From the NCBI RefSeq assembly GCF_026745355.1, contig NC_079206.1, forward strand, positions 9,634,031 through 9,698,030: a stretch of 64,000 nucleotides of DNA. Reading direction: 5' to 3'. The notes beneath the pieces were generated by a model. It searched no databases and was not told the origin of the DNA. It was given only the letters and a program-made list of their open reading frames with translations. Shown here in pieces: positions 36,759 to 46,808 of the stretch. Position numbers and translations under genes: made by a program. How positions within the stretch are numbered: position 1 is the stretch's first letter; every line of letters starts with the position of its first letter. The stretch comes from Beta vulgaris subsp. vulgaris. Taxonomy: Eukaryota; Streptophyta; Magnoliopsida; Caryophyllales; Amaranthaceae.

Positions 36759-38047
36759 ATGCACTACAAAAAAAAGTCCATTTAGAGACGGACAAAATCC
36801 GTCCCTAAAAAGGTCAAATCCGTCGCTATATGGGCTTAGAGACGGATATTGTCCCTCTCTAAAACCCTTGTCGCTAATTCGAGTTAGAGACGGATTTTAA
36901 AAATCCGTCTCTAAAGTTTAGAGACGGATTTTGCAAATCCGTATCTAAACTTAGAGACGGATTTTGAAAATCCGTCTCTAAACTTAGAGACGGATTTTAA
37001 AAATCCGTCTCTAAGTTTAGAGACGGATTTCGAAAATCCGTCTCTAAATTCGCTGAAAATAAAAAAAAATATATAAACGAAATTAACAACACGATAGTTC
37101 CTAATATTATCATGATTATATTTAATCACCTATTATTACCTACCTAGTTCAAGTTGATCTCATTACCATTTAGGAATATCCCTTAAGTAAACCCGGTTCA
37201 GCTCTACAAGGGAAAGTATAAGAAGACTCCACAGTCGCAAGAATCGCTGTTCGTAGGAATCGAACTTGTAACCTCAAAGAAACGAGAAGAAGCTCCAACC
37301 AACTAACCAAATACAACTTGTATACTTCTCTACATAATATTGGTAATATGTAGAAGAAATATTAGAAACGGATTCAAAAATCCGTCCCTAATTTAGAGAC
37401 GGATTTTCAAATCCGTCCCTAAATTAGAGACGGATTTCTAAAATCCGTCTCTAAATTAGAGACGGATTTCTAAAATCCGTCTCGAACTTAGAGACGGATT
37501 TCTAAAATCCGTCCCTAAATTAAAGAAGCGCAATAAAATATTCATATTTGAATTTAGAGACGGATTTTTAGAATCCGTCTCTAAATTTAGAGACGGATTC
37601 TAAAAATCCGTCCCTAAATTAGAGACGGATTTTGAAAATCCGTCTCTAAATTAAATACGTGCAATAAAATATTCATATGTAAATTTAGAGACGGATTTTT
37701 TAAATCCGTCTCTAACTTTAGAGACGGATTTTTAAATCCGTCTCTAACTTTAGAGACGGATTTAAAAATCCGTCTCTAACTTTAGGGACGGATTATCAAT
37801 ATCCGTCCCTAAGTTAGAGACGGATTTTCAAAATCCGTCTCTAAATTTATTTCGAGACGGATTTTTAAAATCCGTCTCTAATTAGGACGGATTTTTAAAA
37901 TCCATCCCTAAAGTTAGAGACGGATTTAAAAATCCGTCTCTAAATAAATTTAGAGACGGATTATCAATATTCCGTCTCTAAATTAGAAACGGATATATAT
38001 CCGTCTCCAAAAATCCGTCGCTATATAAGCTTTTTTTTGTAGTGATG
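36759..38047. mobile_element. Non-autonomous CACTA (En/Spm) element with a palindrome array
   Basis: The body is 36762-38044 with a 3-bp duplication ATG on both sides, as CACTA elements make. The ends are CACTACAAAAAAAAG and CTTTTTTTTGTAGTG. The interior is almost entirely units of TTTAGAGACGGATTTT joined to their inverse, in two blocks (about 36780-37050 and 37366-38020). These exaggerate the subterminal repeats that CACTA transposases bind. There is no transposase. Confidence 0.92.
37250..37310 (-). repeat. tRNA-like (SINE-head-like) segment inside the CACTA element
   Basis: On the minus strand it reads TTAGTTGGTTGGAGC (A-box-like). About 30 bases later comes AAGTTCGATTCC (B-box-like), the spacing and wording of a tRNA-derived pol III promoter. 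It is not foldable into an obvious complete tRNA. A SINE remnant is the likeliest reading. Confidence 0.5.
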
Positions 38048-38091
38048 TAAATTCGTAATTCACAACAATAAAAAAAGTTAGAAATTGCATA

Positions 38092-38152
38092 GTATAAGGT
38101 TTGATCCCGGGACCTCATGAAAATATACTAAAGTCTTAACCACTCAACCAAA
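38092..38152 (-). repeat. tRNA-like segment in the Helitron 3' part
   Basis: On the minus strand TGGTTGAGTGGTTAAGAC (A-box-like) is followed by GGTCCCGGGATCAAACC, a degraded B box. It differs from the copy inside the CACTA element, so the two were acquired independently. Confidence 0.4.
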
Positions 38153-38297
38153 TAACATTTAGTGTTATCATCTTAAACTATAATATTAATGAATGAAAAT
38201 TTTCCTTACCCGGGGCGTAGCCCGAGCCTAATTACTAGTTTTACCTTAATTTCCGTGTAAAAACAGAATCAAGACCTATATTATGGGAGGAAGGGAG

Positions 38298-41200
38298 TAT
38301 AAGTTTGGTACCTCTCACTTTGGTACATCTCACAATGAGACGCCTAGGGCTGCTTATCGGTCGAGCTGCACTTGAATTGTGGTGTGCTCTGCTTGTGTTA
38401 GTTTAAGTTTATTCGAGCTCGACCCGGGCTTGAAGCTAAATGAGTCGAACTTTGTTAGTTTAAGTTTATTCGAGCTCAAGCCGAGCGTGAAGCTGAATGA
38501 GTCGAACTTTATTCGAGCCGAGCTTTGACCAAATTTTAACGAGCCGAGCTCGAACTGTTCACGAACCGGCTTGACCCTTTATCACCCCTAGTTTTTACAT
38601 GCTTTCTTTGTTTTTCCTTTTTTAATATTTGAGATTTATAAGTTTTCTTTTAGACAATGAAACTATTAACTTATTGTTGTGTAATAATTAGATTAATATA
38701 TGTATGTTTGTATGTATAAATATATTATTCTTCTATATGAAAGTATAATCGAGCCTGTTCACGAGCTTTCCTGTCGACCTTTGTCTAGCTCAGCTCGACT
38801 CGTTAAAGTCTCTAGCCAAGTCTAAATCCGAACCGAGCCACCACGAGCCGAGCTTTGACCGAATTGATCCCGAACTGTTCGCGAACATGTCAAACTCATT
38901 AACACCCCAACGCCAACACTTCCTCACAAAATCACCACATGAGCTAGCTAGTTGTTCATTAATTCAAACCGCTAACTCAATAGCAATTTTACTGTTGATG
39001 TTAAACGTTATATGTTGAACAAGGGATGTCAAATATCAATATGGATTTATTAGTGGTTACAAGGAGGAATTCAAGTGGACATTAAAGAGAAGATGTCAGA
39101 GATTGAAGAGGGGGTCCAGCAAGTGAATACTCAAAGACTGAGTATGGCCGAGCTACTGAGGTCCTTGCTGTCAAGTGAGTTGGTTGAGTCTGTTTAAAGT
39201 CCAGACTAGAAACACACACAAATGCAAGACAGTTTGATCTCAGCCATGTGGTTCTTATTATATGGAACCAACTTATTATTATTGGCTTTACAATTTCCTC
39301 TTTTGCTGCCCTACCTCTACTGTAATTTCACTTTCCATGTCGAATTGTGGGTGTTTGTAAATGTACTCATTATTACTATCATTAGATGTGGCAAATATCT
39401 AATCTCATCAAGGGGAATATGTTGGGAGAAATGGGAAGTTTTCCTATCTCCCCAACCACAAAATTTATCGACAATCTACACCCAGGGCGAAAATTTCTAG
39501 GTTTATAACAATAATAAATAAATTGATCTTTACTAATAATCTCTGAAATTGACAAATGTCCCCATTATGTTTCTATTTAAGGCATTTTGGGTGGGGAAAA
39601 AGAACTTAGTGATAAATAGCCTCTTTTTTCTTCTAAAGATATTAATTTTGGAAGAAAATCTAATGATGTTGTCTTCAATTATTGTTTTATTTTACATCAC
39701 CTCTTCAAAAGTTTTACTTAAAATATCTCTTTTTATTTACAATTATTATCACTTTAAAGAATAAATTATATATTAGTAAAAAAATTGTACAGAATATTAC
39801 ATATTTGAAAAAGAATATTCATTCCTATAAATATTTTATCACAAGACATTATCACTATAGCCTTATAAGTTAGGAAAACCTTTGTTATATTACTATTATT
39901 TGTTAAGCTTACTCCTATTTAAGATTTTTGGAGAACTTTCAACAAAATCCTCTAGCCTTAGACAAGGTCTAAGCCAAATTAAAGAACATATTAACATTTC
40001 TTTTTCCTTGTCGTTCTCTCATCTCTCTCAAAACCTTCGCTTTAATTTCTTTTTGATATATCATCTGCTGAGGTGATGGTAAGTCCCTCTTTTCAGTTTT
40101 TGACCAACTCTTATGTAAAATGTGTGCAAGCTTTTAACTTTTCTATCTATTTATTGGGTTTTATTTCTCTAATTGTAAGAGTTCGGAGACTTTTGTTTTG
40201 ATAATTGTGCCATATTGTGGCAAATGTTCGTTCATCACCATGACCAATTGGATCAGATCAAGTCATACTCAAAGACTACCACAAATTGATAGATTCCCTT
40301 TTAAAATCTATATTTATATATACATCCATTTCACAATACATGCACCATTTTTCTCTTTTGGATGTTTCAAAATATATGCACCATTTTCTCTTTTGTGTGT
40401 TTCACAATACATCATCTCCTTTAAAACATAATCACACGAGTTTGAAATGCAATGACAACCCTCTCTCTCCTCACCCTTGATTTATGTGCCATATAAAAAT
40501 GGTGCATGTATTGTGAACGAAAGTAGTAATTATTATAACAAAGAGGCAATTACGATAAGCCGCCATGTGTCACTTCAATTCACCTCATAGGTTGACCTGA
40601 CGCTGCTTAATCGCTAACATGGTTTTCCCATTTAAAATGATTAAAAGATTGACATAAGAAGGCTTGATCCATATCCTCTTACTTCATAATTTACCATCAA
40701 GCTACATCTATTTTATGTAATCAAATTCAAATTTCAACAACTAAATCCTTATGTCTTATCTAATTTTTGAATAATAAAATTACAACAGAAAAATAAATGA
40801 GCCAAGCATGAACAAGAAATGTAGACACCTAGGCGGCCACATGTCCTCCACCCCCTCAAACACTAACATGGCACCACGTCATTTTGTGACTTGACCTTTA
40901 TGTGGAACATTGCCAATGTAAAATTTTGAGCCTTTAACCTCAAGCATGGAAAAAATAGACCCTCTCCTTGCTGTTTTTTTCAAGATTAATGATGGTGTTA
41001 CCGATTTCTAATTGAAACCAAAAGTTAGTTTGCAACGTTAATTTGCATGCATATTATTAAATAAAAGGGCTTATTTTCATTCTTTTTTACTAACATGTCA
41101 TTTCCTTTGAAAATGATCATCGGATTTGCGTAATAGAACTACATATCCCTGACCTCTTACTTTTTATGTCATTATCTTACTACCGAAGGCCCTTTCCTTT

Positions 41201-41558
41201 TGTTGTCCATCTCTAAGCTACATATCCTATATGGAACCATATTCGAATTCCAACTACTAATAACACATTCTCCTTTTATTAACACAGCTAAAAAAATAAC
41301 CCGAAACATCGTCCAAATCCAAACACTAGTGTTTTATCAAACATCAATGTGAAAGAAGATTTCTAGAAGTCTTAGATCTTATCATTGATCACCGTTTTAC
41401 CTTAAGAAAATCATAAATTAATCAACTTAATACGTCATGTATTTATTGATTTTTAACTTCTATTAGAAATGATTCATGACTCCAAATCAAAGAATTAATC
41501 TTAAATTCATAAACATTGAGGTCTAAGCCACAAAAAATGCGAGAAAAAAATGACATTA
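38298..41558. other. Long intergenic region with a possible hAT fragment
   Basis: At 38346-38590 the ends CTAGGGCTG and CACCCCTAG plus 'cgagccgagctc' subterminal repeats suggest a hAT-type fragment. Similar repeats continue to 38905, but no 8-bp duplication was found. From 40300 to 40520 phrases like ATGCACCATTTT are repeated directly and inverted. No gene is recognised. Confidence 0.45.
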
Positions 41559-41862
41559 CTATTTATCGCCCATATTTACTTAAAATCGTCCGTATTTTTT
41601 TCAAAATTTTCCTAAACTACATAGGGGAAAAAATTTGTCGGTGGTTGTTTCGGAGTGGTGGTGGTTTCGATGGTGGTGGTTTCAGTGGTGGTGGTTCCGT
41701 TGTGGTGATGGCTTCGGTGGTGGTGGTTCTGGTGGTGGTGGTTGAAGTGAGGTGAGAGAAAGTGAGAGGAGGGGAGAGAGAGAGTGAGAATACATAGGGG
41801 TAGTTTAGAAAATTTTTGAAAAAAATATGGGCGATTTTTAGTAAATATGAACGGGTAAATAG
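41559..41862. mobile_element. MITE with about 65-bp TIRs and a GGTGGTGGTT minisatellite
   Basis: The left end (CTATTTATCGCCCATATTTA and on) is inverted at the right end with about 80-85 percent agreement over about 65 bp. The interior at 41640-41745 is a minisatellite of GGTGGTGGTTTCG-like units. No target duplication was confirmed, and the superfamily is unclear (Mutator-like by TIR length). Confidence 0.65.
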
Positions 41863-42745
41863 CGAATAGACAAAGACTGGGTCGTACATGTTCTAGGATC
41901 TTACTTGCTGGGTAAAACTCTTGAGACATAAATCCCAAACTAAAAGCCCAAATGCAATGAAATTAATAGTCTTGACAATTTTTATATTTTGGCCCATCAG
42001 AGTGAGTCTAACCAAATTAGGTATTTCATTAACAAGGGCTTTTGCATAAGAAGCTTTGAAATGGATGCTAAAAGCAGCATCTGCGTGGCATGAATTTTGA
42101 CCTCACAAAAAGAAGATATGAGCTTCTTTTTTCTTTTTGTCTTTTTTTTTTTTTTGAGGCGGAAGATATCAGCTTTTTTATTAAAACTTTCTGATTAGAA
42201 CCCAAAATAAGCTTTCAGAGTTGTGTCAATGCATACACTAAACAACTATTTTAATAGCTAACTAAGTAACTAATGGTAGATAACAGTTAAACACTAACAA
42301 TTAATTCATTTAGTAACACTCTCTTAATAAAAAGAAAAAAAAAAGAAATATCGTTTAATAACACTCGAGAATAGCTATTTGAGTAATTTACTCCAAACAC
42401 TTTAGCTAGTTTTGTCGAACAAACCCTTAGACAGTCATTATTTGTATTTTCGTTAATAAGGAGCTTCGGGAAAGAATTCAATAAAAAAAAAAAAAATCGC
42501 ATTGTTTACTAATAATCCAGAGCCACACAGTTAGCTCAGTTTTACTTCCTGTTTAATGTTATGATCCTTAAACTGAAGAGAATAAACCAAGTCCTCTTAT
42601 CAAAACAAAAAACACACAATCTTGTGTTAGACTTGGACACACGCTTGAAGAAACTCTCGTTATCTGTTTACCCTGTAAAAACACACTACTAATACACCAG
42701 TAATAGTAGAAGAGATACCATATCAAGGGAGGATTATACATATTC
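41863..42745. other. Upstream region of the D27-like gene
   Basis: No other gene is seen. It should contain the D27-like promoter, but I could not assign a TATA box with confidence. Confidence 0.4.
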
Positions 42746-44806
42746 ATGGTGGTATTGAGTTTCCAACCCGTCCAATTCCGAGTTAATAGTACAACAACTA
42801 ACTGCTTCGAGCAGAAATATAAATATGGAAGGCAAAACAACATGAGTAGAGTAAGATGTGGCATAGCAGAGCCAACAGGTCAGCCTGCTCCTATGGGGCA
42901 GAAGACAAAGTACAAAGATGGCTTCTTTGAGATGATTTTCATGAATCTTTTTGCTAGGAAGATGGAGAAGTTTGCTTCATCTGCTGGCCAGAGAAAGCAG
43001 GAGAATGATGGGTGGTTTAAGTATGATTACGAGAGATTTGTCGATGTATCGAAGAGAGTAATGCAGGGAAGATCACGCCCACAGCAGCAACAGGTTGTTA
43101 GGGAAGTGCTATTGTCTATGCTCCCTCCTGGTGCCCCAGCTCAGGTCTCTCTTTTCTGCTCTTATTTACTTTACCTTTGAATTTGCTTAAATGATACAAG
43201 TAATTTATAATTGGATGTTTAGCACAATTTTACTGAAAGAAACACTGAGGACCTTCTGATTGATTATGTGCAGTTCAGAAAATTGTTTCCGCCAACAAAA
43301 TGGGCTGCAGAGTTCAATGCAGCCCTGACTGTGCCGTTTTTCCATTGGCTTGTTGGACCTTCTGAGGTACGCTAATGACTAATCCCCCCGTTCCAAATTA
43401 CTTGCTACAATTGTTTTTTCATCGACCTTTAATATTGAAGACAAACATTGGCTACTAACATATAGAGATAATTAGAAGCTGATATAAATATACACAATGA
43501 AACTAGTTACACATGAATCTTAAGCTTATGAAAGCAAATGTAACATGTATTTGAATGGAGGGGTGATATGCTACTCGTCTCCCCTACCCTTGTAAAAAGC
43601 TAATGCATAATAGTTATAATTTAATTCCTCAATCATAGTTAGCCAGTAAGCATAGCTACTGAGAAGCAGCTATTGAATAGAAAAAGCATGCAAATTAAAA
43701 GATCAGGCAATACTCTAGCACCAAAAAAAAGCAGTTCAGAGAAGTACCTGGCTTTAGAAGCTAAAAAAAGTGTTCATTCATCTAGCTCTTGCTCCTGTGT
43801 GATATGAGCCTCATCAGCAGCAAGCGTGATTATCCAACGTTTGCCTACATGAATTTCAAAGTTTGTATTGTAGGTAATTGAAGTGGAAGTAAATGGAGTG
43901 AAACAAAGGAGTGGAGTGCTTATAAAGAAGTGCAGGTAGGCTAGCTGTTATGAAATTGGTTTTCAGTTAGTAACATCTACAAGCACCATTAATTATTTTC
44001 ATGGAGAAAATTAGACTCTGATTAATGACCATCTCATTATGTCACCAAGGTACTTGGAGAACAGTGGTTGTGTTGGAATGTGTGTGAATATGTGCAAAAT
44101 CCCAACACAAGACTTCTTCACCAACGAATTCGGACTTCCTCTGACCATGAATCCGAGTATGTTTCTACACTCTCTTGCTCTTTACAACTAAAGGGGTCAA
44201 TTTAAAGTAACTAAGGCTTCATCTTATTCACCTGAAAGGCCCTTATGTAAAACTTCTTTTTCCTAATTGAACATATTATCGCTAAAATCTTCTTTTAAGC
44301 TGAAAATTGGAAAATTACGAAGTGTAGACCGGAAATCATGTTAATTATTGCCTTAACTCAATGGAGTGCCGACTCTGATCCAAAGGAACTATACCTATTT
44401 AGTTTGTGAACGACAACTAGCTTAGTATACAAAACATGTGGAGGCGATACCTATGACATGAGATTGAATCTCTTCTACATCGTACACCAAAAGAAAACCT
44501 CTGCCAGTTCAAGTAGTTAGTGTCTCTTAATTTCTCAATGTAAATCCTTTTAACATTCTTGATGCATCATTATGAGCAGAATTTGAAGATATGAGCTGTG
44601 AAATGGTGTATGGGCAAGTTCCACCACCTTTTGAAGAAGATGAGGTCTCCAAACAAGCTTGTTACAAGGATTTATGTAAGCACACAGAACTTCACTAATC
44701 ATTGGATCTAAAGATGCTGTTTTCCAAATATCTAATCTATACTATCTTTTACACAGGTACCATGGCAAATCCAAGCGCCAGCCTTTGTCCTAAATTACTG
44801 TCATAA
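42746..44806 (+). CDS. D27-like beta-carotene isomerase family protein, six exons, 268 aa
   Basis: Exons: 42746-43144, 43274-43366, 43874-43935, 44050-44156, 44580-44675 and 44757-44806. All introns are GT-AG, and phases close to 269 codons with the stop. D27 proteins are plastid iron-binding enzymes; D27 itself isomerises all-trans to 9-cis beta-carotene at the start of strigolactone synthesis, and D27-like proteins act on related carotenoid isomers. The first about 45 residues are a plausible transit peptide. The conserved core includes FRKLFPPTKWAAEFNAALTV, FFHWLVGPSE, the Cys cluster NSGCVGMCVNMCK and TQDFFTNEFGLPLT. The C-terminus has MANPSASLCPKL. The wording is closest, from memory, to D27-LIKE1 (Arabidopsis At1g64680), not D27 proper. 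No lesion was seen. Confidence 0.92.
43383..43565. mobile_element. Degenerate Stowaway-like MITE in D27-like intron 2
   Basis: The left end CCCCCCGTTCCAAATTACTT and the inverse of the right end (CCCCTCCATTCAAATACATG) align imperfectly, as an old Stowaway would. Target TA copies are unclear. Confidence 0.45.
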
Positions 44807-45665
44807 GAGAAACCTACGCGATTGCTGTAATGGCCTCATTCAACAGCTAGAACTATTACTTTTTACAGAGTAATAATGTATAAATGTATACATGATACAT
44901 GTATAGCAACAAACTACACAAATCCACTATATAGGATTCAAAGTTTTGCTCCTACGTATGTCAACACTTCTCATCAAATCTACATTAACTATTCGGCAGG
45001 ATTGCTATGGTCTAGAGAACTGCTTCCTATGTGTAACATCATATTTATCTTATACGCTTCTTCCATTTGGTTTTGCTTTAATTTAACTTCAGATGTGGGT
45101 GTATTTTGATCCTGCCTGCATTTGCTCATGTTGCAACTATAACAATGAAAAATACTTATCTGAAGGTGGATGTAAGAGTTGAATTTGAGAATGCTGCAAC
45201 ACGGCTAGGCTACTGTCCTAAAAGACGATTTGCTCCTGATCTATTACAAGTAGAATCGCAACTATTGACACCAAAATTAACACGATTCTGACCAGTGCAA
45301 TTATGTACACCCACAAAAATCGGAAGGTCAGCTAGAAAAGCTCTACTCTAAATTTCCTTAAGCACAAATAACCGATTTTGATGTTTAAAATGTTTACTAC
45401 ATTTTCAAAAGTAGCGGCTCATTTGCATATTAAGCGCAATGATTTACAACTAGATGAAAAAAACTACTAGTGGAGAAGTCAACCAAGCAAATTAGCATGT
45501 AGAAGACTGAAGAGATTGTGATATGAAATATTCTCAATACTTTCACCAAACCTCCCTCGCAGCTTTGAAGACTATGGATCAGACTATGCACAACTAAATT
45601 AAAAAGTTTGACATAAAACGTTGCATAGCATAACTAGGGAGAATGGGGAAAATCCTAATTACAAT
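44807..45665. other. Downstream of the D27-like gene, intergenic
   Basis: Includes the probable 3' untranslated region. An open frame at 45106-45291 reads VDVRVEFENAATRLGYCPKRRF and looks protein-like, but I cannot match it to a family. It may be a gene fragment. Confidence 0.4.
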
Positions 45666-46140
45666 TGTAGCGCCCACGAATTCACCTAGAGCTCCACCTC
45701 CTTCCCATAAGGCCTCATACTAATACTAATATAGTCAGTGAACTCCTATAAACTAGGTAACTCATTATCTCTCCGATGTGGGACTTGGGATGTATAACCA
45801 ATAATTTTCCCCTCAAACCAAGGATCACTAGCTTCCCCTCCAGCAATAATCCGTCTAACCATCTCCTCTTTGCCTTGTGTGCTCTAGCGCCGATAATGGG
45901 GACCACCATTGTATGTGCGTTCTCCCAGTCGAACCGTCAGCTCTGATACCATTTCTGGGCCCACGAGTCGACCTAAAGCTCCACCATTAGCATGATATTG
46001 TCTTTTTGGGCCTAGCCAGCACGTTTGTTTTTGGGCTCCTTGCCAAAAGGCTTCATACTAATGTAGTTGGTGAACTATGATCTTATAAACTAAGTAACGC
46101 TTTATCTCTACGATGTGGGACTTGGGATGTATACCCAACA
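45666..46140 (-). mobile_element. TRIM (terminal-repeat retrotransposon in miniature)
   Basis: On the minus strand, a 185-bp LTR (46140-45956) starts TGTTGGGTATACATCCCAAG. Just after its end comes the primer-binding site TGGTATCAGAGC (45951-45940). About 140 bp of internal sequence follows, ending in a GAGGGGAAAA polypurine tract. Then a 138-bp second LTR (45803-45666) shares the ACATCCCAAGTCCCACATCG block. The second LTR lacks about 50 bp present in the first. There is no coding capacity, and no clear target duplication was seen. Confidence 0.85.
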
Positions 46141-46600
46141 AAAAAACCAATTGAATAAATAGAGCTACAATTTTTTGCCACCACGCCCACTACTTTGTTG
46201 AACGAACGACTACAATGCTTAACCAGAACTTCCGTGAACTTCGCCGACAAGTACTTACCATTACCATATTTGATAGTGTCATAGTGTTCTTTTGACATAA
46301 CAAGGTCAATCGTTGTTTGACAGTCGTAGTAAATGACAGATCTATGTAGACTCTTCGCCTCCACAATATTCATGGCTAACAAGAATAACCAGAATCTTAG
46401 CTACAAGAGGACTGTTAGCAAAAACTCTTTTCCCAAATCCCAATATTCAATCCCCCTCCCCATCTCTCACCACCCTTCTAAGACCTACAACATCTAGTGG
46501 TCCAACAAAGGAAGCAACATGGATCAAAAGAGACTCACATGGGTGGGCAAACATAGAATCAATGAGGACATTAGATCTCGAGGTATGGGTAAATGCTGAT
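46141..46600 (-). pseudogene. Old LINE RNase H fragment
   Basis: Minus-strand pieces in shifting frames give a HVDASF-like start, GFGKRVF, MNIVEAKSLHRSVIYYDCQT and SRSFNKVVGVVAKNC. This is the order of a plant L1 RNase H domain. It is more decayed than the LINE at 46826-48843 and differs in sequence, so it is a separate insertion. Confidence 0.75.
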
Positions 46601-46808
46601 AAGAATCTCTCGCACATCTAGAAGCTTTAAAACTGATAACAATAATGGGGAGAAAGGTCAATATGCTTAAAGACACGCTAGTTTCGGTCCTTTTATATCT
46701 CATGACAAACATACGGGAAGACGGTAGTCCATCGTAGCCCCCGAAAACTTTGATCACTCAACATATTACTCTTAAGCCAGCTTTTGAAGTTAGGGGAGGC
46801 AGAAACAG
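46601..46808. other. Short spacer, possibly more of the old LINE
   Basis: Minus-strand frames are open here but match nothing I can name. Confidence 0.3.

Larger units (their letters stand above)
36681..38238 (+). mobile_element. Non-autonomous Helitron (1558 bp including a CACTA insert)
   Basis: Begins TCTATACTAATATATTAAAA after a host A at 36680. It ends with a CGGG/CCCG hairpin (about 38212-38225), a short spacer and CTAG before a host T at 38239. This is the Helitron A|TC...CTAG|T structure. Without the CACTA insert about 275 bp remains. No Rep/helicase coding sequence is present. Confidence 0.85.
36364..38297. mobile_element. Stowaway-like MITE split by a Helitron
   Basis: The left end CTCCCTCTGTCCTATAATAT (from 36364) and the inverse of the right end (ATATTATGGGAGGAAGGGAG, to 38297) are imperfectly complementary. 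The right end is followed by TA. The left has CA, a probable one-base change. Removing the Helitron leaves about 375 bp, a normal Stowaway size. Confidence 0.75.

Noticed and set aside
36911..37129. 72-codon minus-strand frame with repeated FRDGFSKSVSK
   Set aside because: It is the translation of the CACTA palindrome repeats.
36776..38020. CRISPR-like array
   Set aside because: The repeats are palindromes with short irregular spacing inside a CACTA element in a plant genome. There are no unique spacers and no cas genes.
38346..38905. Complete hAT element
   Set aside because: Terminal-like CTAGGG motifs and subterminal repeats exist, but no 8-bp duplication could be found for any pair of ends.
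44408..44500. SINE in D27-like intron 4
   Set aside because: The A- and B-box matches are too weak, and there is no poly-A end or target duplication.
45106..45291. 61-codon open frame as a small gene
   Set aside because: It looks protein-like in the middle but has no recognisable family, no clear promoter and no splice context. Kept only as a note in the intergenic entry.
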